This document shows, piece after piece, positions 1 through 9,000 of a stretch of DNA of 64,000 nucleotides. Every line of letters starts with the position of its first letter. Within the stretch, counting starts at the first letter, position 1. The stretch is taken from NCBI GenBank assembly GCA_022539475.1, contig VCMS01000022.1, positions 186,001 to 250,000 on the forward strand, written 5' to 3'. Source of the DNA: Gracilaria domingensis (Eukaryota; Rhodophyta; Florideophyceae; Gracilariales; Gracilariaceae). Below the pieces are notes generated by a model. It did no database searches. It was given only the letters and a program-made list of their open reading frames with translations, and was not told the DNA's origin. The position numbers were made by a program, and so were the translations under genes.

Positions 1-1
1 A

Positions 2-520
2 CAACCTCTCTCAGCCGCACATTTGGCTGTCCTTGCTACGCTGTCTCTTTCAATCCCTCCTCTTCTTGCCATGTTGAACGCAAAGGTGGCTCTTCGTTAC
101 TCGCTTGGAATAATCTTTGCAGCTGGTTTAATTATTTCCGGAATGTGGCATCCGTCCAAGACGTTGGGTTTCCTTCGATTTCCGTCACCGTTTGCTAAGG
201 CTCCGAGATGGGATCCTAGTCTTCTTTTTGTGTTTGTCGGGGCTTTGCCGGTCGCATTTGCTGGTTTCCAACCAATACTGAACGGGATCAAGCCATTGTT
301 GGCGGAAAAACATTCCTTCCCGACAAGAACAGATATCGACAAGAGACTGTTGCTTGGAAGTGCAATGTTTGGAGCAGGATGGGGTTTAATCGGAATGTGC
401 CCAGGGCCTGCCATTGTCTACGCAGGAAAGTTTCCAGGAATACAGGCAGTGACATACTTGTTGTCTATGGTAGGAGGCAGCTATGGCGCACGAACAGTAC
501 TGAACGCATTGGGTATGTGA
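2..520 (+). CDS. YeeE/YedE-like (DUF6691) membrane protein, C-terminal part
   Basis: The frame is open to the left edge, so the gene starts outside the window and only about 172 C-terminal residues are seen. The protein is hydrophobic with several membrane spans. It carries family-typical stretches: GMWHPSKTLGFL, then WDPSL, then LLLGSAMFGAGWGLIGMCPG near the C-terminus. In bacteria these proteins are two-domain transporters or half-transporters linked to thiosulfate or other sulfur uptake; a sulfur role here is inference from the family only. The first ATG in frame lies well inside the homologous region, which supports a truncated view rather than a short gene. The stop falls at 518-520, followed by a long spacer to the next gene. 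Confidence 0.75.
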   Translation, partial: QPLSAAHLAVLATLSLSIPPLLAMLNAKVALRYSLGIIFAAGLIISGMWHPSKTLGFLRFPSPFAKAPRWDPSLLFVFVGALPVAFAGFQPILNGIKPLLAEKHSFPTRTDIDKRLLLGSAMFGAGWGLIGMCPGPAIVYAGKFPGIQAVTYLLSMVGGSYGARTVLNALGM

Positions 521-1288
521 GGAACAAGTCGCAATTTGTTCCAACTGTTGTTTTGAACAGATGATCTCTTGTGATTGCCGGAGCGCCGACACGGCGTAAA
601 ACTTTATAACGCACCTACGCAATCGTTGTACACCAAACGGACGAGCGAACGAGCGAGCGAGCGAGCGGAACGAATACTTCTCTAGTCTTTTCTAAGCATA
701 GGAAAGAAATCTACCGAAGTTAGGCAACGCATCGAGGTCTTGCCTTTTTAACGTTTGCTTCTCTCTACACCGCGTTTGTCCTAGATTCTATGAAGTGCCA
801 TACGCGGTTCACCATCAATCATGATGATCCATGATCATTATGGATGAATCATGATCATCATCACTATCATGACGATGGTTCACAGTCGTATAGAAATAAA
901 TTTCTTTTCATCCCACTCATGCAGACCGGCTTAGGCATTCCGTTTCTTCGTTTTCGTTTGGTGAGCGAGTAGTCCGTATCTCCAACATTTCCTGGAGAAC
1001 AAGTTGAGTGTAAACTGCAGAGAACTGAACGCGAACAAATATTTGTTACACGGAAGGTTATAAGAGCATCACCACCGGTGAAGTGGAGTAGAGCAAAGCA
1101 TCTTTACATCGTTGGTACCAAAGATACTGCACCGTGGCACCGGTGTCATACAAGCCAAAAGGGCCATTTTCTGTGGCAGCTATAGATTTTTTTTTATTCA
1201 ACCACAGCCACACACCGGTGCGCAGCAAAAAGCTCCGACGTACTGGTGCATGGTTTCAACGCCAGTAGAAATGAGTACAAGGTAAAAC
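521..1288. other. Intergenic region, promoter side of the HMA1-like gene
   Basis: No gene is supported here. It holds a short GAGC tetranucleotide run (about 642-668), a stretch rich in ATGATC/CATGATC inverted motifs (about 820-875) that can fold back on itself, a TATA-like TTATAAGA near 1058, and three CACCGGTG palindromes listed separately. Confidence 0.6.
1073..1220. promoter_or_regulatory. Three CACCGGTG palindromes upstream of the HMA1-like gene
   Basis: The octamer CACCGGTG, its own reverse complement, occurs at 1073-1080, 1138-1145 and 1213-1220, spaced 65 and 75 bases apart, just before the metal-ATPase ORF. Three copies of a self-complementary 8-mer in 148 bases suggest binding sites for a dimeric factor. 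No regulator can be named from the sequence. Confidence 0.35.
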
Positions 1289-3700
1289 ATGGGAAGCCCA
1301 AAGTTCCTTCCCTTTTCAAGCTCTTCTTTTCCACAGAGCTTCACCATCTACTTCATGATGGACATATCTTTGAACACTCTAGGTAAAAGTCTGCCCGCGA
1401 CGGCAACATGTTTCATTTCATCTTCACCGGCAGTGTTTCGCAGAACCATTTCTTTCTCGCCATGGACAAGGCCGCCATCGAGTCTGCGTCCGAAGTTGTT
1501 TTCATATCCGACACAAACTAAACGAATTTCTCGTGATTCAGTTTTGCAAAGAAGGCTGACTCCCTCATGTCAATCGCCTTGTCAATCCCACGGCTGTCAT
1601 AATCACGACATTCCCAAAGCTGAAGGTAACAATCCGCTAATATCATCGCTTTCTGTTTTGGCATCGGTTCAAACTTCAATTCGAGCAGCCTCTACAGGCG
1701 CAATCTTGCTCTCGCTAGCCACAGCCCTCCATATAGCAACATTATCATCTTTACTAATACGTGCTTCTCTATTAGGCTGTTTCGCACTAACTGGTGTTCC
1801 GGCCCTGGCCAACAGTTCGCTGCGAGTCATACGTTCTCGAGGCAGAACTGTTGACGTAAATGTTCTCATGAGTATCGCTGCTGCTGTTTGCATTTGCACC
1901 GGTGCCCTATTTGAGGGTGCACTTTTGACAACTCTGTATGCCGTCTCACATGCGGTAGAAGATTGGATTACTGGAAGAGCACGGCGAGAACTAGAGTCTC
2001 TTCGCCATCAAACACCGAGCTTTGCTCTCCGCGTCGACTCCCCGACCTCCTCTGAATCAGTCGCAGTGCCAGTGGACGACGTGGTAACAGGCGATTTTCT
2101 TCTTGTCAAAACAGGAGAAGTATTGCCTTGCGATGGGCAAGTAGCAAGCGGAGATGCCTTCGTTTCAATGCAGCACTTGACGGGTGAGCCTACTCCTCGT
2201 CATGTCGAAATGGGCGACGATGTACCAGCGGGCTGTAAAACTGAGGATGCATCCATCGTTGTACGCGTAAGCAAAATTGGAGCGGAAAGCTATCTCGCCC
2301 GCATTGCACGGCTCGTCACCGCTGCTCAAGAGAATCGCCCCCAGGTGACAAAGTTCTTTGACCGCTTCGGACAGATTTATGCACGGTCTGTGCTACTGAT
2401 TTCGTTCGCCATAGCGCTTTCATTACCTCTTATATCCTCGCTGTTTGCATCCGTCTTACCATCGATTCGATACGCGGGGCGATCTGGGTCGGTCGCACGT
2501 GCTCTTGGGTTTTTGGTAGTTGCGTCTCCTTGTGCTTTACTCATCGGAGCACCGATTGCTTACCTTGCAGCGCTTAGTGCTTGCGCACGGAAGGGTATTC
2601 TTGCGAAGTCAGGCGCTAGGTCGCTGGAAGCTGCGTCTCGTGCAACGCACATTGTTTTTGACAAAACTGGAACTCTTACGACCGGAAAGCTCACCTTGAC
2701 ATCAGCTTCAGAATTGCCGCAGCACACGAACAAAACTAAAAAAGTGGCAGATGCCAACGGTAACGGTATTTCTTCACAACGGAGAACTCTCGATTCGCTT
2801 GGACAACTCGAAGGACACCATCTGTCGCGAATCATATCTGCCGCGGCGGCTTTAAATCGCGGAGCCGTGCATCCAATCGCGACTGCTCTTCACAACCGAG
2901 CAAGGCAGCTTGGAGCGCCTTTCCCACACATAACAGAGACTCGGACAATCGCCGGACAAGGCGTCGAGGGTGTCCTAAGTTTCGAAGATGAAGAACATGG
3001 TTCTGCGGAGCTCGCTGGCCGCTTGGGACGTCCCGCTTATATTCTTCCAAACTATTCCCCTGATCATGAAAGCATAATCGAAGACGCCACCTCGAGAGGA
3101 GAAATTGTGTCTATCCTGGAGATAGCAGAAGATAGGTACCTTCTTCGGTTGAAAGATGAAGTACGGCCAGACGCACAACCGCTTGTGCAGCAGCTACAAC
3201 GGTTAGGATACGATGTCAGCATTTTGACAGGTGACAATGCAGGGGCAGCAAAGGCAGTCTCTGATTCTGTTGGAGGAGGTGTCAAAGTGATTGCAAACGC
3301 CACTCCGGAAGAGAAGCTGAAGTATGTTCAATCTCTTGAATCTGACTTGGAAACAAAGAACGGTGGGATCTTCATGGTCGGAGACGGGGTGAACGATGCT
3401 GCAGCACTGGCCTCGGCACTAGTCGGAGTTGCATGTGGTCTGAGTAGTGCGACGGCTGTTCATGCTGCGGACGTAGTATTGGTTCGGGAAGAACTAGCAA
3501 ACGTGGAATGGTTCATGCAAAAGGCCAAAGCGACGGAACGGATTGTGAGGCAAAACCTCGCTCTTGCACTCGGTTTGATGGTACTCTCGGCAGGCGCATG
3601 CGTTGCAGGTTCAATTCCTTTGTGGTTGGCCGTCACTCTGCACGAAGGTGGCACTTTGCTAGTTGGAATCAATGGGCTTCGGCTCTTGAGCGGGCGATGA
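1289..3700 (+). CDS. HMA1: Heavy-metal P1B-type ATPase, HMA1-like
   Basis: An 803-residue P-type ATPase that would pump transition metal ions across a membrane using ATP. Visible landmarks are TGE (residues 298-300, actuator domain), SPC in the transport helix (413-415) in place of the usual CPC, the phosphorylated Asp in DKTGTLTTG (458), the P1B hallmark HP (528-529) and GDGVNDAAALASA near the C-terminus. The SPC motif and the ending HEGGTLLVGINGLRLL match plant HMA1 of the chloroplast envelope. A Cys/His-rich patch near residues 94-106 could bind metal. The Ser/Arg-rich N-terminus without acidic residues looks like a plastid transit peptide. The start could also be the Met pair at 1355-1358. 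It reads as one exon and is convergent with the AlkB-like gene. Confidence 0.88.
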   Translation: MGSPKFLPFSSSSFPQSFTIYFMMDISLNTLGKSLPATATCFISSSPAVFRRTISFSPWTRPPSSLRPKLFSYPTQTKRISRDSVLQRRLTPSCQSPCQSHGCHNHDIPKAEGNNPLISSLSVLASVQTSIRAASTGAILLSLATALHIATLSSLLIRASLLGCFALTGVPALANSSLRVIRSRGRTVDVNVLMSIAAAVCICTGALFEGALLTTLYAVSHAVEDWITGRARRELESLRHQTPSFALRVDSPTSSESVAVPVDDVVTGDFLLVKTGEVLPCDGQVASGDAFVSMQHLTGEPTPRHVEMGDDVPAGCKTEDASIVVRVSKIGAESYLARIARLVTAAQENRPQVTKFFDRFGQIYARSVLLISFAIALSLPLISSLFASVLPSIRYAGRSGSVARALGFLVVASPCALLIGAPIAYLAALSACARKGILAKSGARSLEAASRATHIVFDKTGTLTTGKLTLTSASELPQHTNKTKKVADANGNGISSQRRTLDSLGQLEGHHLSRIISAAAALNRGAVHPIATALHNRARQLGAPFPHITETRTIAGQGVEGVLSFEDEEHGSAELAGRLGRPAYILPNYSPDHESIIEDATSRGEIVSILEIAEDRYLLRLKDEVRPDAQPLVQQLQRLGYDVSILTGDNAGAAKAVSDSVGGGVKVIANATPEEKLKYVQSLESDLETKNGGIFMVGDGVNDAAALASALVGVACGLSSATAVHAADVVLVREELANVEWFMQKAKATERIVRQNLALALGLMVLSAGACVAGSIPLWLAVTLHEGGTLLVGINGLRLLSGR

Positions 3701-3805
3701 AGCAACTGTACCGTTGTACACATTGGAATTGTTCCGTTTCTTCAGAATTCGTTGACTGGCAACAAATTTTGTCTCTAAAGATGCAAGTATACTTTTTGTT
3801 AAGCA

Positions 3806-4918
3806 TTACTTTAGAAGAGACTGCTTAAACCGTTCTTTGCGCGTAGGCTGTGGTGGCGCAAAGTTTCCAGAGTCTCTTGGGCTCACATCTCGAAAGGTAA
3901 GGCTATACCTGGTTGCCTCTGTTCTACCAGGAAAGATTGCATGTTCCCAAATTCGAAGAGCATCTCCGGACATGACATACACCGTACCTGGCGGAAGACG
4001 AATATCTTTTTTTATATCATGACCAACACCACTATAGCGAGATCTTAATATGAGGGTCATTGTGCATGCGCCAGCGAGACAGACACCCACGACGGCAGTT
4101 GCAATGTTTCCATTCTCACAATCGTTGTGTGGTAAAATGTGGGACTCTCCTGGCACCTTGTAGAGACTGACAGCAAGCTGATTTGGTTTGAACTCCTTCA
4201 ATAGAGTTGTTAATGATTGCAAACGCGGGAGAACGATATCTGTGGCGTAGGAGGGTAGGGGAATTTGTTTCGGAGCCCGTTCGCCAAAAAGAAATCGCCT
4301 TCTAAACAGATTATAAGCAGGTCCATAGTTTTTTGTCTTCCGAAAGATGTAGTCAACCCAGGCGGGCGCTGTTGATTCAATTGCTCTCAGAAGAGAGTTC
4401 TCATCTTTGATGAATACACCACGAAAAACATGAAACCCCCGAGCTGCTACTTCTGAAGGGCTTGCTAATGCTGACAAATCTGGACAAAATCGAGGAGTAA
4501 GCATAGATGATAGAAAACTGGTGCGCTTTTTCTTGCTTCGAGCGTTCGGAGCTTTGGTTGTTGTACAGGACGACGCATGAGCTTGAATAAACGAGGTCGG
4601 ATATCGCTTTGCGCAAATAGGGCATCGCGTTGATGGCGGCTCCCTCGTGTTCTTGGTGATTTTTCGTACCGAAGGCCGGGTGCTGCTTGGTTTGGAATCA
4701 GAACGCCGTTGAGCTCCCGATGGTTCTCGAACTGCGCTCGAACTGGACTTGTGTGTCGATGCACAGGCTGATGCTGACCTCTGTTCCATCGACTTGGATT
4801 TCAAAAGAGCTTCACGCCCTTTTTTTTCGAGTTGATACGATATATCAAGTTCTATAGCTTTTGAGGATGAGAAGACACCACAATTGTTGATGAATGTATC
4901 TACCGAGCAGAAACGCAC
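3806..4918 (-). CDS. AlkB-like 2-oxoglutarate/Fe(II) dioxygenase with an N-terminal zinc finger
   Basis: A 370-residue protein (327 if the Met at residue 44 is used). The C-terminal half has the AlkB core: HND as the HxD iron site (H264, D266), the distal histidine in IWEHAI (H326), and two arginines in RYSLTFRD (R337, R343) that fit 2-oxoglutarate and substrate binding. AlkB enzymes oxidatively demethylate alkylated bases in DNA or RNA. Before it, residues 99-118 form a CPIC..H..C finger (C99, C102, H114, C118) resembling the UBZ4/Rad18-type ubiquitin-binding finger of DNA-repair proteins. Between and before these domains the chain is Ser/Arg/Lys-rich and probably disordered. Repair of alkylated DNA at ubiquitin-marked sites is inference. 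Substrate cannot be told by eye. Confidence 0.82.
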   Translation of the reverse strand: MRFCSVDTFINNCGVFSSSKAIELDISYQLEKKGREALLKSKSMEQRSASACASTHKSSSSAVREPSGAQRRSDSKPSSTRPSVRKITKNTREPPSTRCPICAKRYPTSFIQAHASSCTTTKAPNARSKKKRTSFLSSMLTPRFCPDLSALASPSEVAARGFHVFRGVFIKDENSLLRAIESTAPAWVDYIFRKTKNYGPAYNLFRRRFLFGERAPKQIPLPSYATDIVLPRLQSLTTLLKEFKPNQLAVSLYKVPGESHILPHNDCENGNIATAVVGVCLAGACTMTLILRSRYSGVGHDIKKDIRLPPGTVYVMSGDALRIWEHAIFPGRTEATRYSLTFRDVSPRDSGNFAPPQPTRKERFKQSLLK

Positions 4919-5661
4919 ACATCGTTACGGTGGAGCCGGACGAAGACCATCTTGAGGTGAACACCCCTCGGAACCCGACGTTTGGATGAGTTGTCGGCGG
5001 AATTACAGCTGGTATTTTTTGTTCAACCGGATCGATGTGATTAATAGAAAACAGATCTGACAAGGATGGGCTGTGACCGGCGGACGGAGACGTTCGGTAT
5101 CTACCCACCTACGTATTTGGAGAGCACAGCATCATCAGGACGCCAAGGTCATTGTTCAGGCCACTCGGTGCCGAGGTGTTCGCGAACAGGCTCTGAACTT
5201 GCTGCAAATCCCGGCGGTGGAGCCTCCGGGCGGGCGGGATAGAAGGATACCGCGGGCGGTATAACGAAGCGTGCGTGCGGTATCCGTCTCTGTAAACCGC
5301 GTGCGTACCGAACGGGTCCATCAAACGAAAGCAGATCGCGCACGTAGGCAAAGGCGCGCTGACGTGTCACTGTGGCTGGGTGTCGCCGAAACATTGGCTC
5401 CGCGGAGCTTTCCGCGCGCGTTCCACCGCGCCGCGCGCGGTTCCATCGGGTGGAACGGCAACTGATCGGCGTAACTGGGCGACCCCGGTGGCCTGTTTCG
5501 TGGCCTGTCGTGCGTCCCTTTCCAGCGCTGCCATTCGCGCCATACTTCTTCCCTTTCCGCGCCACTGGACCTTCACCTCACACTATCCAAGATACATTCT
5601 CCCGTATCTCAAACCCGTCTTCCGCCTAGCTTCGTATATTGCTGCAGCTGGTCGCACTCTC
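4919..5661. other. Divergent promoter region, AlkB-like / PP1 inhibitor-2
   Basis: Between two head-to-head genes. GC content rises toward 5400-5500. Open frames cross it on both strands, but none has a recognisable product; the frame upstream of 5662 is continuous with inhibitor-2 yet has no conserved content before the Met at 5662. Confidence 0.5.
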
Positions 5662-6417
5662 ATGACCGATCCCAATCCTCCACCTTCAGCCAACACTGAT
5701 CCGGAGGAGCTTCAATCATCATCGTCCACCATGCCTGAGCCCAACCCGAGACCGTCGCAGCCCTCACTTTCAGAGGCGCCGAAGAAAAAGTCCCGTCTGC
5801 ACTGGGACGAGCAGAACCTCATCTCAAATGCTCTGGAAATGGAGCGCAACGGCCCGCGCATGAAGATCGACGAGCCCAAAACGCCCTTCGTCGCCTCAGA
5901 GACGGGAAGTTCTACGTCTGGTTCGGCCCATCAGAGTCCGCCAGAGTCACCGTCGTTCATTCCCGGCGAACGTCTCGTTGGTTTTCAATCGTTGGAAAAC
6001 AGCATGCCGAAGAATGGACCTTTGTCGTCGGACGGCGCCAGCAGCGCAGGCTCCACTGGTAGAAGTGTCCAGATAAAGGATGGTTCTGTCCTCAGTGGTG
6101 GCTCCTCTCCGAGGTCCAAGGAAGAGTTTGAGGCCAGGCGCAAGGCACACTATCGGAATGAGGCCCGTGTTAGCTTGGAACTCTGGAGAAATAAGATGCT
6201 GAAGGAGGACGAAGAGTTTGACAGTGAGGACTCTGGAGACTGCAATGGCACAGAGGATAATAAGGAGCTACGCCCGAACGGTGTGCCCGCTCCCAAGCTC
6301 AACGGCGGATCATCTCGCTCATCAGATTCAGAAGAAGAGTCGGGCACTTCATTATTAGAACCAAACGGAAAGCTTCACTCGGATTCGTCGGCCATTAACC
6401 AACAGCACCCAGAATAG
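5662..6417 (+). CDS. Protein phosphatase 1 inhibitor-2 family protein
   Basis: A 251-residue, highly polar, probably intrinsically disordered protein. Two short blocks identify the family. The first is KKKSRLHWDEQNL followed by MKIDEPKTPFV, matching the KSQKWDE and MKIDEPxTPY segments of inhibitor-2. The second is FEARRKAHYRNEA, matching the HYNE segment that enters the PP1 catalytic site. Inhibitor-2 binds PP1 catalytic subunits in cytosol and nucleus and controls their activity; the TP in the MKIDEP block corresponds to the regulatory phosphothreonine of animal inhibitor-2. The ATG at 5662 is chosen because everything upstream in the frame is low-quality and unconserved. The C-terminus is acidic and Ser-rich. 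Single exon. Confidence 0.85.
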   Translation: MTDPNPPPSANTDPEELQSSSSTMPEPNPRPSQPSLSEAPKKKSRLHWDEQNLISNALEMERNGPRMKIDEPKTPFVASETGSSTSGSAHQSPPESPSFIPGERLVGFQSLENSMPKNGPLSSDGASSAGSTGRSVQIKDGSVLSGGSSPRSKEEFEARRKAHYRNEARVSLELWRNKMLKEDEEFDSEDSGDCNGTEDNKELRPNGVPAPKLNGGSSRSSDSEEESGTSLLEPNGKLHSDSSAINQQHPE

Positions 6418-6730
6418 TGGTTTCGTCTACGATGCAATATCTTCTTCTGTCCCCTACTGACCAGATACGTTTGACCGTGTACAGTTTTTCTCTCGTTTCC
6501 GTCGAGAACGTTTTCTCTAAAGAATGCACTTTTTGATGCGCTTGTTGCAAACGGATGTTTGTGGGAAGGCTTTCAAGTATTGCAAAAGACGTGCCGCGTA
6601 AGAATCATCGAATAGTTAGAGTTTTACGTCTGAAATCAAAGGTTTTGGGGTTGAGCTCTATATCTTCCTGAGTCGGCCTTTTGAGAAAGAACAAAACGAA
6701 ATGAAGCCGATGCTACTGTCACAGCCCGCT
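6418..6730. other. Convergent 3' spacer
   Basis: 312 bases between the stop of PP1 inhibitor-2 and the last exon of V-ATPase d. Only 3' untranslated sequence is expected; nothing else is seen. Confidence 0.5.
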
Positions 6731-8212
6731 CTAAGAGAATGCCGAGGTAACAAAATTGTTGATTTTCCTTGTCTGTTTCTGTGTGATACACTGCAGACGA
6801 GATCGATGGTACAATACATTATCAACCAGCGTCGAAGTATGAAGGCGAATAACGTTCCTCATGTGTCAGATAGATTCCCTTGTTGTTGTCAAAGAAAGCA
6901 GATAAAATGATTGTACAACTTACCTCACAAATCCATAGTATATTCCTCACTTCTTGCTCCTTTAGACGCAAGTACGCATAGAAGATTGCATAGTGGAACT
7001 GCTTCTCAAAAGTCTGTTTGCACAAGAATACCTCATGCTCAAAGAAAGCATCTTCAAGACTCTTCTCCACGTTGTCTGCTGCCGATTGGAATAGGGCTCT
7101 ATACAGGTTGTACGGTTCAATGGTAGATGCCACAGCCTGTGAATCCTCAGCGCGAGAGAGCTTAAAGATTCCTTCGGGGAAAAGAGCTCCAATGGTAGGG
7201 TACAATTTCTCCCTTTCGTCCCTGGTTAGCTCAGTACCAAAGGAATTAACTGTGATGTTGATTGCTCTTCTGTCAGCTTCAAACATGAGAATTTCACCCA
7301 TAAGCTCCGCAGTGGCGCCACCCAACTTCATGCAAAGGCGGTGAAAGTCCTCTAAGTACGCCTTGTAGAGCGTGTTTCGAATAATCTCAATGTTAATATC
7401 TGTAAGATCCTCGAGGGCAACGCATTCCGAAAAGTAGGGAGCCAACGGGGTGTCGATGATGATTTCGCGGTATAGCTCCTCGGGAGTAGTAGCAATGCAA
7501 AGGGATGTCATGGAGTCAAAGAGCCCAAGCGGATGGCATTTTTCAATAAGTTCAGAGATGTCTCGATGGTGAAGGGTGCCAGTGATAAGCAGAATAAGGT
7601 TGTCGATCATGTAAGGATAGGTCAAGTAGTCAAGGAAGGTTCCGAGAGGCTCTATGGCTTGGGCGCGAATGAATCGGAACTCCTCGACCATCTTTTTTGT
7701 AGCATGTTCCACGACAGTCTTCGTTTGCAACGGAGACGGTTCGTTTTGCAAGAAGTTGCCATAGTCTGTAGCCTTTTTGACACGATATGCAAAGCGAAAT
7801 GGTCGCCAAAACAGCGTGGTTAGGAACATGTTGCGTTCTGCCAACTGCTGAGATGCGCATTACGCATTGTGCATGCAAAAGCAGATGAGGAAAGAGGAGC
7901 ACGTACAGATAAATGCATTCTGACATCTTCCAGATTCTCACATTGGGTGAGGGCAACGAAGTCGGACGAGGTTAGGAAACCCTTGAGACATGAAGAGGCG
8001 GCAGTGAGAGAAACGCAGGAGCGCAGGAGGAGGAGATAAATCGCAATCGGGGGACGGGGGCTGGTAAGTGCGCTGAAGAAAGGGCGAGTACGTGACGGAG
8101 CCAGACGGGCGGAAGCCAAGTGTTTTCGTTAACGTACAGAACGATAGCCGCGCAGAATACCTTCCAGGTATCCGTCGTCTATGTTGAAGAGAAGCATGCC
8201 GCCCGGCGCCAT
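6731..8212 (-). CDS. V-type H+-ATPase subunit d (V0 sector), four exons
   Basis: Exons on the minus strand are 8138-8212, 7907-7981, 6924-7772 and 6731-6790. Introns are 7982-8137, 7773-7906 and 6791-6923. All are GT-AG and all fall between codons, giving 352 residues against about 351 in plants and animals. The N-terminus reads MLLFNIDDGYLEGILRGYRS; the middle has TQCENLEDVRMHLS, FLQNEPSPL, TGTLHHRDISELIEKCHPLG and DTPLAPYFSECV; the tail CITQKQTRKINNF matches the usual end of the family and lies in the small last exon. Subunit d couples the central rotor stalk to the membrane c-ring of the vacuolar proton pump. The large exon alone would miss both ends of the protein. The gene is divergent from eIF4G and is the only one here with several clear introns. 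Confidence 0.92.
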
Positions 8213-9000
8213 GATGGTTTACGTTGGTGGAGCAGGTTACAGCAAAACAAAAAGGGCGTGGGGCGCGGTGGAGAAGGATCGGCGAGATGGAGCGGTTGAG
8301 CGCGAGCAATCGGTTGGGAAGTTGACGGGGAGAAAGGAGCAACTCGCACGCCACGGGGGTGGAGGTTTCGGCAGGGTGCGAAAGAACAACGAAAAAATAG
8401 GTTTGGGACCTCGCACACCGTTGACAGCTGTTCGCACGCGCTGTCATTCCGTGACGCGGGCCGATGTCGCGATCGCGGCGCGGTGGACTGGTGTACCGCG
8501 GTGCCAGCAGCAGTGCCTGTCACCGCTGTCCTACCAAGGGTACAAGGGTAACCCTTTAGCCCCTACCGGCCGAGCCGCGTAGGAGATCGCGACGCGCCGC
8601 CGGGGCGCGCCGCGCGACAACCGCAGCGGCGGCCGCCGCCGCCCCCGAAGCGACACGCGCTCCCGAAGCGCAACCCGCACGCGCCTGCTTACACCGCCGC
8701 CATCCAGCCCGCCGCCGTCGCCGAAACGGCCGCCGTCGCCGTCGCCGTCGCCACCATGGCGTGCGCACAGCAGCACGTGCGGCGGCGGCCGCCCCGCTGA
8801 CAGCGGCTTACAGCTCGCGCGACGGCAGGGACGGCGGTCGGCGAAGGTGCGCGCCGCGCTCAAAAAGACCGCCGCGCCGCGCGCCGCGCGCCGCCGAGAA
8901 GCGCCGCTAAGGGCTGCGGCGGACGCCCTCGAGCGCGTCGCATAACCTCCCCTTTCAACAACGCCCCCGAGGCAACCGCACACACACACGCCCCCCCCCC
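8213..9000. promoter_or_regulatory. Divergent V-ATPase d / eIF4G promoter and GC-rich eIF4G leader
   Basis: 789 bases between two head-to-head housekeeping genes. From about 8580 to 8960 the DNA is extremely GC-rich with CCG/GCC runs, consistent with a structured 5' leader. It ends in a CA run and nine C residues just before the eIF4G ATG. A short upstream ORF lies inside (8756-8800). Confidence 0.5.
8756..8800 (+). other. Upstream ORF (14 codons) before eIF4G
   Basis: An ATG in an ideal translation context (GTCGCCACCATGGCG) opens a 14-codon frame ending in TGA at 8798-8800, 200 bases before the eIF4G ATG. If the transcript starts upstream, ribosomes should initiate here, so it could dampen eIF4G translation. 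The transcription start is not known. Confidence 0.35.
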
